Shown one piece after another: positions 35,008 through 43,375 of a stretch of 61,188 nucleotides of DNA. Position 1 is the first letter of the stretch, and each line of letters starts with the position of its first letter. Made by a program: the position numbers and the translations under genes. Source of the stretch: Caldivirga sp. MU80 (lineage in GTDB: Archaea; Thermoproteota; Thermoprotei; Thermoproteales; Thermocladiaceae); NCBI RefSeq assembly GCF_001663375.1, contig NZ_LCTF01000010.1, forward strand, positions 1 to 61,188, read 5' to 3'. The notes under the pieces were generated by a model. The model was given only the letters and a program-made list of their open reading frames with translations, had not been told where the DNA came from and searched no databases.

Positions 35008-36478
35008 GGGTGGGTGTTGCCTTAAAACGGGGAGGTTTCCTCGCCCAGTCTTCATTGGCTCCTCTGGCTGGGTTCATGGGAGTGCCCCGGGCCAGCACTG
35101 CGGGGCTTTGTTCGAAGCTGGCCCTTGCATTCATCATGATGAGCCATAGAAGTTGAACGATATTCTGTGGTATTATTGGGTTTGAATCGCCTTCGTACTC
35201 TCTCCAATCCATTTCTAGCTTCATGTTCCACCACACGCCTTTGACCCAAGCCTCTGGTGTAATCTTCCAAGCCATGTTCATTACCGAAGCATGGTCCCTA
35301 TTCACGTAGTGACCCCTTGGGCAGTAAAGAGTATGCCAATCATCTGTTTTCTCAAGCCTTGTGAAGTGTATTGGGCATACCCTACTATTGCGGTATGAGG
35401 AAACACGAAATATTTTAGAGCCATGCTCCAAGGCCTTATCCTCAACAGCCTCCTCAATACTCTTGAATGGTGTCTGTTTTATTCTATGCCTCACCTCGTC
35501 CTTCCCAATCCCATTAATCATCGATTCCTGCGGGTTGTCGCCAAGCTCCTCGGTTACGATGATTCCTGGTGTTTTTGTTAATTCATTAGCCACATGCCTA
35601 ACACGACCAATCTTCTTATTCTTCTCACGTAGCCTTTTTACAACCTTCCTATATTCCCTGGTGTTCGCTATGTTCACGTACTTACCATTTGGTAATGTGA
35701 AGTGTGGTTTTAACCTCTCAATGATTGCATTCCTAATCCTTTCATACCTCTTAGCTAGCCTGCCAAAGTCAGTCTTAATCGTGTAGAACTGTGGCGTTAA
35801 GTATTGTTTGTTCCATTTCGCTACTTTGTTCACAGTGGTTTTGATATCAAGCTTACCCACTGCAACGGTATTCTCGTTGATGTCGAATGCAACAATTGAT
35901 TTAAGCTCTTCCTCCCTGGGCTTCAACTCGAAGATGAATACGGCATACCACCTATTTAATCTACGTTTAACAATCAGCGTAGACGCAAGCTCAGCCTCTC
36001 CTCTCAGTACCCTCCACCAGTAGAGCCAGAAGCGCTTATGTGGCTTTATCCAAACCTCCCTCCTCCCACCGAGCAGTGATAGGCTAAGCCTAACCGGGGC
36101 TATTGACTTAACGAACTCCTCATAATTCCAGGTCGTTATGACAAACCTAATCGAGACGCTCCTAACCTCAGGGTAAGGCTTGCTCACCAAACCCCTCCTT
36201 CTTCTCATTGTGAATGACTTGGCGATTTGCGCTGCTTGCCTAATCGCTTGAATTATTAAATGTGCGTGCAAGCCTTGGTACTCACTCCTATACTTGCTGT
36301 AGAACAATCTCTGGAGTTGGGTTGGGTTCGTAACATTATTCGTAACAGCGTATTCAACAACCTCACGAACAATGTTAAGGTACATGGCTTCAACTGAATA
36401 AAGCAACCTATTAAGCTCCTTAGCAACCTCCAACTCAACAGCCACAGACCTACGCAACAACAAAAGAAAGAAAAACAC
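34970..36478 (-). CDS. tnpB: TnpB (IS605 OrfB) RNA-guided nuclease, intact
   Basis: 502 residues in one open frame, long for TnpB. The RuvC triad is present: Asp199 in IVAFDINENT, Glu in IIVTEELGD (310/311) and Asp395 in NRDHASVMNMA. A zinc site is formed by CPIH (368-371) and CPRGH (386-390). It should cut DNA guided by RNA made from its own 3' end. The C-terminal frame runs through the right-end hairpin into flanking DNA before its stop at 34970, so the last few residues come from the host gene. The start used is GTG at 36478; the first hydrophobic residues are doubtful and an internal start is possible. Confidence 0.88.
   Translation of the reverse strand: MFFFLLLLRRSVAVELEVAKELNRLLYSVEAMYLNIVREVVEYAVTNNVTNPTQLQRLFYSKYRSEYQGLHAHLIIQAIRQAAQIAKSFTMRRRRGLVSKPYPEVRSVSIRFVITTWNYEEFVKSIAPVRLSLSLLGGRREVWIKPHKRFWLYWWRVLRGEAELASTLIVKRRLNRWYAVFIFELKPREEELKSIVAFDINENTVAVGKLDIKTTVNKVAKWNKQYLTPQFYTIKTDFGRLAKRYERIRNAIIERLKPHFTLPNGKYVNIANTREYRKVVKRLREKNKKIGRVRHVANELTKTPGIIVTEELGDNPQESMINGIGKDEVRHRIKQTPFKSIEEAVEDKALEHGSKIFRVSSYRNSRVCPIHFTRLEKTDDWHTLYCPRGHYVNRDHASVMNMAWKITPEAWVKGVWWNMKLEMDWREYEGDSNPIIPQNIVQLLWLIMMNARASFEQSPAVLARGTPMNPARGANEDWARKPPRFKATPTLKGGEEASSGNR
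34991..35120 (-). ncRNA. Candidate omega-RNA (reRNA) of the TnpB element
   Basis: TnpB guides are made from the 3' end of tnpB plus the right end. Here the expected scaffold is visible: a GC stem (GCCCCG/CGGGGC, 35084-35106) and, nearest the end, CCTCCCCG (35028-35035 on the minus strand) pairing with CGGGGAGG (34993-35000) around CCCTTAAGGG. The guide would be the flanking DNA just below 34991. The upstream limit is arbitrary. Confidence 0.5.
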
Positions 36479-36505
36479 CCATCTTAAAAACCTTCACCCC
36501 AGAAG

Positions 36506-36525
36506 GGCGAGACTTAACCATTATT
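36506..36525 (-). repeat. Transposon left-end block, copy 2
   Basis: Minus strand AATAATGGTTAAGTCTCGCC, differing at two positions from the copy at 377-396. The flank outside is TTGAC in both cases, pointing to TTGAC as target and as the motif the TnpB of this family would recognise. Confidence 0.75.
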
Positions 36526-36660
36526 GTCAACTAAGGTTACTTAATTCATGCAGTTAAACATAATGCCAGCATCCCCAACACCCATGCAGCCCCAATTAAT
36601 CGCCCCATGTAAAACCCTTAGACAAGGTGTGGTGAGGGGTTATAATGGCACCGTACACAC

Positions 36661-36975
36661 TCACATGATCTCTATCTGGGCGCTGCATGAGTATTCACTA
36701 CCCCCCTCATCCCTTGGTCTCCAAACTATGGTGTATTTACCCTGCTTAACCTGCGCGCCACTATCATTTACCTGAAACCAGACAACCATGAATGATGATG
36801 ATGGTTGTATAAGCACTTGGGGAGGTTCCATGGTGAAGACTACCCTTGATAATGAGTCCAACACCTGCCATGTACCTATGTAGATGGCGCTACTGCTTAG
36901 GTTAACTAGGGTAATGTAAACCACCTCCCCAACCCTAAACTTACCCTTATCCACATGAACAATGCACCTACCCAT
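36661..36975 (-). CDS. Hypothetical Ig-fold protein
   Basis: 104 residues with a strand pattern like intracellular proteinase-inhibitor (BsuPI) or other Ig-like domains: GKFRVGEVVYITLVNLSSSAIYI, VVFTMEPPQVLIQPSSSFMVVW, VKQGKYTIVWRP. No signal peptide, so possibly cytoplasmic or a fragment of a surface protein. ATG at 36975 lies about 26 bases from GTTTAAATA on the minus strand. Confidence 0.55.
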   Translation of the reverse strand: MGRCIVHVDKGKFRVGEVVYITLVNLSSSAIYIGTWQVLDSLSRVVFTMEPPQVLIQPSSSFMVVWFQVNDSGAQVKQGKYTIVWRPRDEGGSEYSCSAQIEIM

Positions 36976-37117
36976 TCGGTTACTATGCTTAATTAACCCT
37001 ATTTAAACCCAAGCACAACTCCAGTAACCCAGACTTAAACCAGAACAATGCGAATGCCCTCGACCTATACGCTACGAGATTGGGAATGTAATGAACTTGT
37101 TGGGTATGTCAAAAGGT

Positions 37118-37135
37118 TTATATTATCGATATCGA
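37118..37135 (+). promoter_or_regulatory. Methyltransferase promoter with palindrome
   Basis: TTTATATT (37118-37125) lies 26 bases before the ATG, and TCGATATCGA (37126-37135), a perfect 10-base palindrome, follows at once. A protein bound there would block the start of transcription. Confidence 0.45.
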
Positions 37136-37145
37136 ATACCCCACA

Positions 37146-37679
37146 ATGAGAGGGTTACACCACCATCACTTGGGCCATGGGTACGTAAGCAGCGATATGG
37201 CTGAGCTAATACTAAGTTACCTACCGCAGGGTGGAGTGGCTGCTGACCTAGGTTGTGGATCAGGTAGGTTTTGCCAGGTGCTGTTAAGTAAGGCTAGCAA
37301 AGTTTACTGCGTCGATATAGATGAATACGCCCTCAATGTAGCAAGGGGGAGTATTAAGGATGAGAGGGTGGTGTTCCTCAATGAGGATGCGTCATCAACA
37401 TCGATACCCACCGGGTCCGTGGACCTAGTCATAATGGTTAACTCATTCCACGACATGGAGGATAAGGGTAAGGTGGCCCTAGAGGTGGGTAGGATCCTTA
37501 AGCAGGGTGGCTTAGCCGTAATTGTAGAGTCTAAACCAGGCTTAACAATACATGGCCCACCACCGTGGCTGAGGATGAGCCCTGACGACGTGATTAAGTA
37601 CTTCAGCGGCCCTCAATTTGGGGTAGTGGGTGTAAGGGATTTAGGGGACTTTAACGCTGTAGTGGTTAAAAGGCTCTGA
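37146..37679 (+). CDS. Class I SAM-dependent methyltransferase
   Basis: 177 residues. Motif I is VAADLGCGSGRFCQVL (about 31-46), the acidic end of strand 2 is VYCVDIDEYAL, and VDLVIMVNSFHDMED marks motif IV. The N-terminus MRGLHHHHLGHGY has six His among its first 11 residues, which might bind metal. The substrate is unknown; the size and lack of an extra domain fit small-molecule methylases of the Methyltransf_11 type. It could share regulation with the MFS gene that follows. Confidence 0.8.
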   Translation: MRGLHHHHLGHGYVSSDMAELILSYLPQGGVAADLGCGSGRFCQVLLSKASKVYCVDIDEYALNVARGSIKDERVVFLNEDASSTSIPTGSVDLVIMVNSFHDMEDKGKVALEVGRILKQGGLAVIVESKPGLTIHGPPPWLRMSPDDVIKYFSGPQFGVVGVRDLGDFNAVVVKRL

Positions 37680-37756
37680 GTTTTTGGCCAAGTAGATGCA
37701 TCATCTTAAGCATGTGCTCTGTTTTAAATAGGCTTAGGGTAATGGGTCAGTGTAAT

Positions 37757-38974
37757 ATGGCTCCTTCGAATAGGCGACTGAATGGGTGGATGATTGCCCT
37801 AATGCCGTACAGCATTGCCATAGGCCCCCTAGGCACATTGCTGACGCTCGAAATAGCCTCCCTAAGGGGGAGCCCGGTTGATGTGAGTTACGCCATGTCT
37901 GCTGGCTCAGCGGCGGGTGTCATTGCGCCATTGATGTGGGGCTTCCTGCTGGATAGGTATGGTGGGAGGAGGGTATTAGCCCTCGGCTTCCTCGGGACAT
38001 CAATATTCATGCTAGCCCTAACCTACGTAAACGCTATTCCACAAATTTCATTATTCTACGCCGCGGCCTCATTATTCTCATCGGCGGTGGGCGTCTCAAC
38101 AAGCCTAATGGTAATTAGCTCCTCAAGCAAAGACAAGTGGAGTGAGGGATACTCCAGGTTAAACTTCATTAGTTCACTAGGATACCTGATCGGCGACCTA
38201 GCTGCTGCAGCATTATCAAGCATACTCAGCATCAGACTCATCATACTTCTCATGGGCCTACTCCCCACCGCCTCAACGGCATGGCTAATGTTAACCATGC
38301 CCTCTGAGGGTAAGGTAACTAGGCGAAGCGGAGGGTACAGGCAGATTAAGAGGGTGGTGAACACAGGTGACTTGGCCTACGTATTCACGCTCTACACTGC
38401 CCTCATAGTGTTCTACGTATCGTCAGGCATATTCAATACGCTTTACCCATACGGCTTAAGGGAGGGTGGCCTTTCAAAGACGTGGGTCATGTTGATAATA
38501 TCGGCTGGTTTAGGCGTCCAAATACTGGGCTTTAGGGTAGCGCCGCGTATTATAAGGAGGCTTGGTGGTGATGCTAAGGCTGCATCAAGGTCGCTGATCC
38601 TGAGGAGCTTATCATATGCGTTAATAGGTTTAACATCATCAACGCCAAGTAGCCTAGTAGTAACGGGGTTAACGCTATACCCATTAGCAGCCGGCATAGC
38701 CTTCTCAACATTCTACACCGCATCCAGCATCATGGTCTTTGAGAAGCTTAACCATGGGGAGGAGGGTAAGGGAATTGGGGTTTATAACGTCGTCACAGGT
38801 TCAGCATACTTAACCGGGTCATTTGCCTCAGGCTACTTGGCCAGTGCCATTGGTATTGGGCAAAGTTACATCGTGGCTGGGGTAATGCTACTGGGTTCGG
38901 CATACCTGTTCAACAGGGTTAGTGGAAGAACAACTAGCATGCTTGAGGTGGCTAGGCTTAGGAGCGAAGGCTAG
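37757..38974 (+). CDS. Major facilitator superfamily transporter
   Basis: About 405 residues, 12 membrane segments in two sixes. The loop between helices 2 and 3 carries GFLLDRYGGRRVLALG, the MFS motif A. The frame opens at 37712, but ATG at 37757 is best placed relative to GTTTTAAATAGG (37720-37731) and starts just before the first helix. Substrate unknown. It stands upstream of the four-carbon-acid genes, so a sugar-acid substrate is possible. Confidence 0.82.
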   Translation: MAPSNRRLNGWMIALMPYSIAIGPLGTLLTLEIASLRGSPVDVSYAMSAGSAAGVIAPLMWGFLLDRYGGRRVLALGFLGTSIFMLALTYVNAIPQISLFYAAASLFSSAVGVSTSLMVISSSSKDKWSEGYSRLNFISSLGYLIGDLAAAALSSILSIRLIILLMGLLPTASTAWLMLTMPSEGKVTRRSGGYRQIKRVVNTGDLAYVFTLYTALIVFYVSSGIFNTLYPYGLREGGLSKTWVMLIISAGLGVQILGFRVAPRIIRRLGGDAKAASRSLILRSLSYALIGLTSSTPSSLVVTGLTLYPLAAGIAFSTFYTASSIMVFEKLNHGEEGKGIGVYNVVTGSAYLTGSFASGYLASAIGIGQSYIVAGVMLLGSAYLFNRVSGRTTSMLEVARLRSEG

Positions 38975-39016
38975 GTTCATGGGTGTAGCTTTAAAGTCCA
39001 CTACCACGTTAACCAT

Positions 39017-40060
39017 GTGGTTGGCTTCCTAGTCATTTCAGATGACTTAACTGGGGCTAATGGAGTAGCCGGCATGATGGCTAAGCACTGTAGGACCATT
39101 GTGGTGGATTACAGTAAGCTGAGTGCAATTGGCGGCTTTAACGCTGGTTGCATAGTTGTCAATACTAGGAGTAGGATGGTTAACAGTAGTGATGCTGAGG
39201 CTAGGGTTAAGGCTGTGGTTGACTACGCCTCATCCCGTGGGTTGAGGATTGGGAAGAGGATTGACAGTGCATTAAGGGGTAACCTAGTGGGTGAGTTGAG
39301 GCCGTTGCTTAACAGGGTGCTGGTGGTAACCGACACCATACCTGAATACGGCAGGTATACTGAAAACGGCTACACCGTAATGGGCGGCGCCAAGGTTAAC
39401 ATATTGGAGAGAATTAACCATAGGGCCAGGGTGATGAACCTTAGTGAATTCATTAACAATGCACGTGAGCTTAATGGGGTTGTGGTTGTTGATTCAAGGA
39501 GTCACGATGACTTAACGTTAATTGCTCAGGTGGTTAACAAGTACGGTTACGTGCCGGTGGATCCGGGCCCCCTCAACGCGAAGGTTAGCGAGTTAACCGT
39601 GGGCGCCTCACCGGTTAGGCACAGGGCATGTGCCAATAGCGTGCTTTTCATAGTTGGTAGTACTCATGAAAACACCATTAGGCAGGTTGAGAGGGCTAGG
39701 GAAGCCGGCATTAGGGTAATTAACCTAAACGATGTTAAGAACACCCAGTGGGGTGGTGGCGACTTGATAATTAAGTTTGACCTACTTAGGGATATTGAAA
39801 TGGTTAATGAGTACTTAGTTAAATTAGCCCTAGACTTCGACGCCGTGATGCTTAGCGGTGGCGAGACCGCAAACCTCATACTAAGCATCGCCGATGCCAG
39901 TTACATCGAGGCCGTTGGTGATGTTGCCCCGTTAATAGGCATTGGTATTGTTAGGGGTGGGTTGCTTGATGGAAAGGTCATTGTGACTAAGGGGGGTTTA
40001 ATAGGTGATGATGAGGTGTACTTAAGGATCAGGAACTACCTCAGGGGACAATGCTTTTAA
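39017..40060 (+). CDS. Four-carbon acid sugar kinase family (DUF1537/OtnK-like)
   Basis: 347 residues. The N-terminal domain begins LVISDDLTGANGVAGMMA, the family hallmark that binds the sugar acid, with KRIDSALRGN further on; the C-terminal domain, with LSGGETANLILS, binds ATP. Enzymes of this family phosphorylate erythronate, threonate or similar acids, and usually sit beside a PdxA2-type dehydrogenase, as here. The start is GTG at 39017. It is shorter than bacterial members (about 420). Confidence 0.85.
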   Translation: MVGFLVISDDLTGANGVAGMMAKHCRTIVVDYSKLSAIGGFNAGCIVVNTRSRMVNSSDAEARVKAVVDYASSRGLRIGKRIDSALRGNLVGELRPLLNRVLVVTDTIPEYGRYTENGYTVMGGAKVNILERINHRARVMNLSEFINNARELNGVVVVDSRSHDDLTLIAQVVNKYGYVPVDPGPLNAKVSELTVGASPVRHRACANSVLFIVGSTHENTIRQVERAREAGIRVINLNDVKNTQWGGGDLIIKFDLLRDIEMVNEYLVKLALDFDAVMLSGGETANLILSIADASYIEAVGDVAPLIGIGIVRGGLLDGKVIVTKGGLIGDDEVYLRIRNYLRGQCF

Positions 40061-40083
40061 ACTAAACATGTAACTTTATAAGT

Positions 40084-41073
40084 GTGAATGTTAGGGTAGG
40101 TGTAACGCTCGGTGACCCAGCGGGGGTTGGCTATGAGGTAGTGGCTAAGGCCCTTCCCAAGTTAAGGGGGCTGGGCATCGAATTAACGTTAATAGGCAAC
40201 CTGGAGCACTTTAAGAGTGTGATAAGCATGCTTAAGATTAATGAGACTGTCCTCGATGGTGTGAGGCTCATTGACATACCGGGTGGCCCCTTTGAGTTCG
40301 GTAAGGTTCAGGAGGAGGCTGGTAGGGTCTCCCTGGAGAGCGTGATTAAGGCCGTTAACCTGGCAATGGCCGGTGAGGTCGATGCCATAGCCACTGCCCC
40401 AATAAACAAGGAGGCTTGGTTTAGGGCTGGTTCAAGCTACATAGACCACACGACCCTCCTACAGGCTTTGACGAAGTCAAGGCTATCCCTAACTGTCTTC
40501 GAGACGAGGAGGCTCAGGGTAATGTTCCTAACTAGGCATATGCCCCTAGCCGAGGCCATTAGGGATGTTAAGAGGGCTAATGTGCTTGAGGGGATAATAA
40601 ACGCCAACAGGGCCCTTAAGGCACTTGGGGTTAGAAGGGGTAGGATAGCCGTGGCCGCCTTAAACCCACACGCAGGTGAAGGTGGCTTACTTGGTAGGGA
40701 GGAGATTGATGAAATAGCCCCAGCGGTCGAGGAGGCTAGGGTCAAGTACGGCATTGACGCCCATGGCCCAATATCAGCTGACTCAGTCTTCTACCTGGCG
40801 GCTAAGGGCCAATACGATATAGTGTTGTCGCTTTACCACGACCAGGGGCACATAGCCGCTAAGATGTATGACTTCAGGAGGACCATCAGCCTAACCCTAG
40901 GTCTACCATTCCTGAGGACTTCAGTTGACCATGGCACAGCCTATGATATAGCCGGTAAGGGTGTAGCTGATGAGACAAGCATGCTTGAGGCCATTAGGAA
41001 GGCCGCTAAGTATGCACAGCAGTATAAGAAAAGGTGGAGGATTGTCTTCGGTGAGATTAACACCCAGCCGTGA
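40084..41073 (+). CDS. PdxA2-like 4-phospho-sugar-acid dehydrogenase
   Basis: 329 residues of the PdxA fold. GVTLGDPAGVGYEV opens the protein; TAPINKEAW and the metal site residues in SYIDHTTLL, SLYHDQGHIAAKM and SVDHGTAYDIAG are intact. PdxA makes pyridoxal phosphate, but next to a DUF1537 kinase it is more likely PdxA2, oxidising and decarboxylating 4-phospho-erythronate or -threonate to dihydroxyacetone phosphate. The start is GTG at 40084, with TTTTAAAC about 27 bases upstream. Confidence 0.88.
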   Translation: MNVRVGVTLGDPAGVGYEVVAKALPKLRGLGIELTLIGNLEHFKSVISMLKINETVLDGVRLIDIPGGPFEFGKVQEEAGRVSLESVIKAVNLAMAGEVDAIATAPINKEAWFRAGSSYIDHTTLLQALTKSRLSLTVFETRRLRVMFLTRHMPLAEAIRDVKRANVLEGIINANRALKALGVRRGRIAVAALNPHAGEGGLLGREEIDEIAPAVEEARVKYGIDAHGPISADSVFYLAAKGQYDIVLSLYHDQGHIAAKMYDFRRTISLTLGLPFLRTSVDHGTAYDIAGKGVADETSMLEAIRKAAKYAQQYKKRWRIVFGEINTQP

Positions 41074-41165
41074 AGCAACTCTCCATCAACTGGGCGTACA
41101 CTTTAATGTTAACCCGTAGTTAAGTCTACATTCAAGGCCATAATACACTATGGTTTGAGCTAAGT

Positions 41166-42251
41166 TTACGCTGATTGCTTGAGTACCAGTATGCCCCTGG
41201 GATCCTTAACCCTAGGCGTGAGTGTTTCCCATATGGTAAATGAGTGAAAACCATCCTCAGGACCCACGTATACCAGTGCGGCATCAGCGCCAATTGCCAG
41301 GTCGATAACGGATCCATTGATGGACATCAGTAACGCAGTATCATCAGTCAACTGAGGTATTACAACCACATCTTTAACCAATGACTTAACCCTCGTTAAC
41401 TCCATTACACCAGTCCTCTCAACAACATTCAATAACCTAGTGTACCTACCAGGGCTCACGAACAACACGTAGGGCTCAGGTACCGAGTCCATATAGAGCA
41501 TATTAACAGCCCTAGATACCTCATCAACAGCGGAACCAGGCATCTCCCACGACGTTATCGTAACTCTACGCACCTTTGCATGGCCCAATAAATCACTAAG
41601 GATTGAACCATCCTCCTGATAGGCAAGCCTAATAGCGGCTTGGTCAATGGAGGCTGAGTAAATACGTTCGCCACGTGCCCTCGAGTACTCAACCTGCCTC
41701 TGTGATATCGTGAATTTAATACTCAACTCCTTGAGAGGTATTACCGTTCTCAAACTACTTACCACCTTATCAACCACAACCTCCTCAAGAGTCACTGCGT
41801 CAGCACCAGGGCCTACTGGATAGAGCTGTAAATACTTCCTAAACCTCCTAACACTATCAGCAACCTCCCTAACCTTACCCTCAATATACCTCAACTCCTC
41901 CTCAGTCAATGTCGATGACCTAACAACATCCTGCTGGGGCGGGTCGTTATTAGGTGCCTTGATTCCCGTTAATTCTTCAACCTCCTTAGACCCAGCCTTT
42001 AACTGCTCCACCTGCTCAGGGTCAATTGATTTAAGCAGGGTCAGGAACTCGCTGAAGTGGGTCTTCTCCTCCTTGGCAATATCCTCAAAAACCCTCCTAA
42101 CCCTCTCATCATCAATCAACCTGGCTAGTTGAAGGTAAAGGTTAATAGCGTCAAGCTCAGCCATAATTGCAAGTCTCAATGCATCAGCAACCTCACCCTG
42201 GCTAAACCTCCTATCCCTAACAATATCAACAGGATTCTTAGAAAAACCCAC
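41166..42251 (-). CDS. Encapsulin shell protein with fused ferritin-like cargo domain
   Basis: 361 residues. Residues about 1-95 are a two-helix ferritin-like domain of the EncFtn/Flp type, with Glu32, Tyr39, and Glu62-x-x-His65 forming the expected ferroxidase ligands. A Pro/Asp/Gln linker (about 95-115) leads to the HK97-fold shell protein (about 115-361: VDKVVSSLRTVIPLKELSIKFTISQRQVEY through DPRGILVLK). The same fusion is known in Pyrococcus furiosus. Many copies assemble into a cage that oxidises and stores iron inside. GTG at 42251 lies 26 bases from CTTAAAAAG and is preferred over TTG 42257. The gene is monocistronic. Confidence 0.92.
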   Translation of the reverse strand: MGFSKNPVDIVRDRRFSQGEVADALRLAIMAELDAINLYLQLARLIDDERVRRVFEDIAKEEKTHFSEFLTLLKSIDPEQVEQLKAGSKEVEELTGIKAPNNDPPQQDVVRSSTLTEEELRYIEGKVREVADSVRRFRKYLQLYPVGPGADAVTLEEVVVDKVVSSLRTVIPLKELSIKFTISQRQVEYSRARGERIYSASIDQAAIRLAYQEDGSILSDLLGHAKVRRVTITSWEMPGSAVDEVSRAVNMLYMDSVPEPYVLFVSPGRYTRLLNVVERTGVMELTRVKSLVKDVVVIPQLTDDTALLMSINGSVIDLAIGADAALVYVGPEDGFHSFTIWETLTPRVKDPRGILVLKQSA

Positions 42252-42346
42252 AACCAACTAGTGAACTATCCCTTTTTAAGCTTTATGTTACTGTAAATCA
42301 AACTTTCATGTGAATGCTTATAACTTTCCACCTAAGCAATTGAATT

Positions 42347-43375
42347 ATGGCTTCTGGTGTTGTTAGGTTGGGTTTTATAGGTGCTGGTAGGCGTGGTAGG
42401 GAGCTTATGGATGCTGCTAGGCGTGCTGGTGCTGTGCCTGTTGCTGCCTCCGATGTGAGTGATGATGCCTTGAGGGAGGCTTCAAGTAGGTTTAACGTTA
42501 AGGTGTATAGGGATGTTGATGCGATGCTTAGTGGTGAGAGGCTTGATGCCGTGGTTGTTTCAACGCCGGTCAGGATGCACGTTACCCATGTGATTAAGGC
42601 CCTTGAACACGGCTTGGATGTCCTTGTGGAGAAGCCAGTTACCTTAAGCATTGTTGAGGCTAATGAACTGCTCAAAAGGGTTAGGGGTAGTGACCGCATT
42701 GTGGTGGTTGGCTTCCAGAACAGGTACTCAGATGCTGTTAAGGCTGTTAGGGAGTTGATGCCGAGTTGTAATTCATCCATGTTCGCCGGTTACTGGTACT
42801 GGACAATACCACCAATACCCTGGTTTAGACGCAGGAGCGAGACCGGTGGGCAGGTTGTTGAGCAGGTCATACATATGTTCGACATAGCCAGGTTCCTGCT
42901 TGGTGAAATCGAAACCATATACGCCTCCTACACTGAGAGGGGTAGGGATACTGAGGAGGATAGGGGGCTTGGCTTTGAGAATTGGGCAAGCTACAGCGTG
43001 GCCTTCAGGTTCGCTAATGGTGCTGTTGGTTCAATACACAGCACCTACGCACTTTACCCTGAACTTGGGAAGGAACTGCCCTTGGTCATGTTTGACGTTG
43101 TCTGTAGGGAGGAGTTGATTAGGTTCACTGGGTTTAATGAGGCTAAACTGTACAGGAGGGGTGGGGAGCCGTTAACGTTTAAGTCCAACGTTGACCCGAC
43201 ATTAGGCATGTTTAAGTCATTCATACAAGCCGTCTTAACCAGGGATAAGAACCTGGTACCCACGGTCTACGAGGATGCCTACTGGAGTAACGTGACCGTG
43301 CTTGCCGCTAATGAATCAGCCTTAACGGGTAGGGTAATTAACATTAAGGATTACGCTAAGGGTGGTTCACCTTGA
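42347..43375 (+). CDS. Gfo/Idh/MocA-family oxidoreductase
   Basis: 342 residues. Rossmann motif GFIGAGRRGRELMDAA near residue 10, the catalytic-lysine segment VEKPVTLS near residue 97, and a C-terminal sheet domain. These NAD(P)-dependent enzymes oxidise sugars or sugar derivatives. It overlaps the next gene by 4 bases. The first about 25 codons are heavily T-ending. TATA CTTATAAC lies 26 bases upstream. Confidence 0.87.
   Translation: MASGVVRLGFIGAGRRGRELMDAARRAGAVPVAASDVSDDALREASSRFNVKVYRDVDAMLSGERLDAVVVSTPVRMHVTHVIKALEHGLDVLVEKPVTLSIVEANELLKRVRGSDRIVVVGFQNRYSDAVKAVRELMPSCNSSMFAGYWYWTIPPIPWFRRRSETGGQVVEQVIHMFDIARFLLGEIETIYASYTERGRDTEEDRGLGFENWASYSVAFRFANGAVGSIHSTYALYPELGKELPLVMFDVVCREELIRFTGFNEAKLYRRGGEPLTFKSNVDPTLGMFKSFIQAVLTRDKNLVPTVYEDAYWSNVTVLAANESALTGRVINIKDYAKGGSP

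Larger units (their letters stand above)
34991..36525 (-). mobile_element. TnpB-only IS200/IS605-type element, apparently complete
   Basis: About 1.5 kb. The left end (36506-36525) matches the copy at position 377-396 and is preceded by TTGAC on its own strand. The right end near 34991 contains the stem CGGGGAGG/CCTCCCCG around CCCTTAAGGG. No tnpA (Y1 transposase) is present, so movement would need a transposase in trans. The exact right boundary cannot be fixed to the base. Confidence 0.75.
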
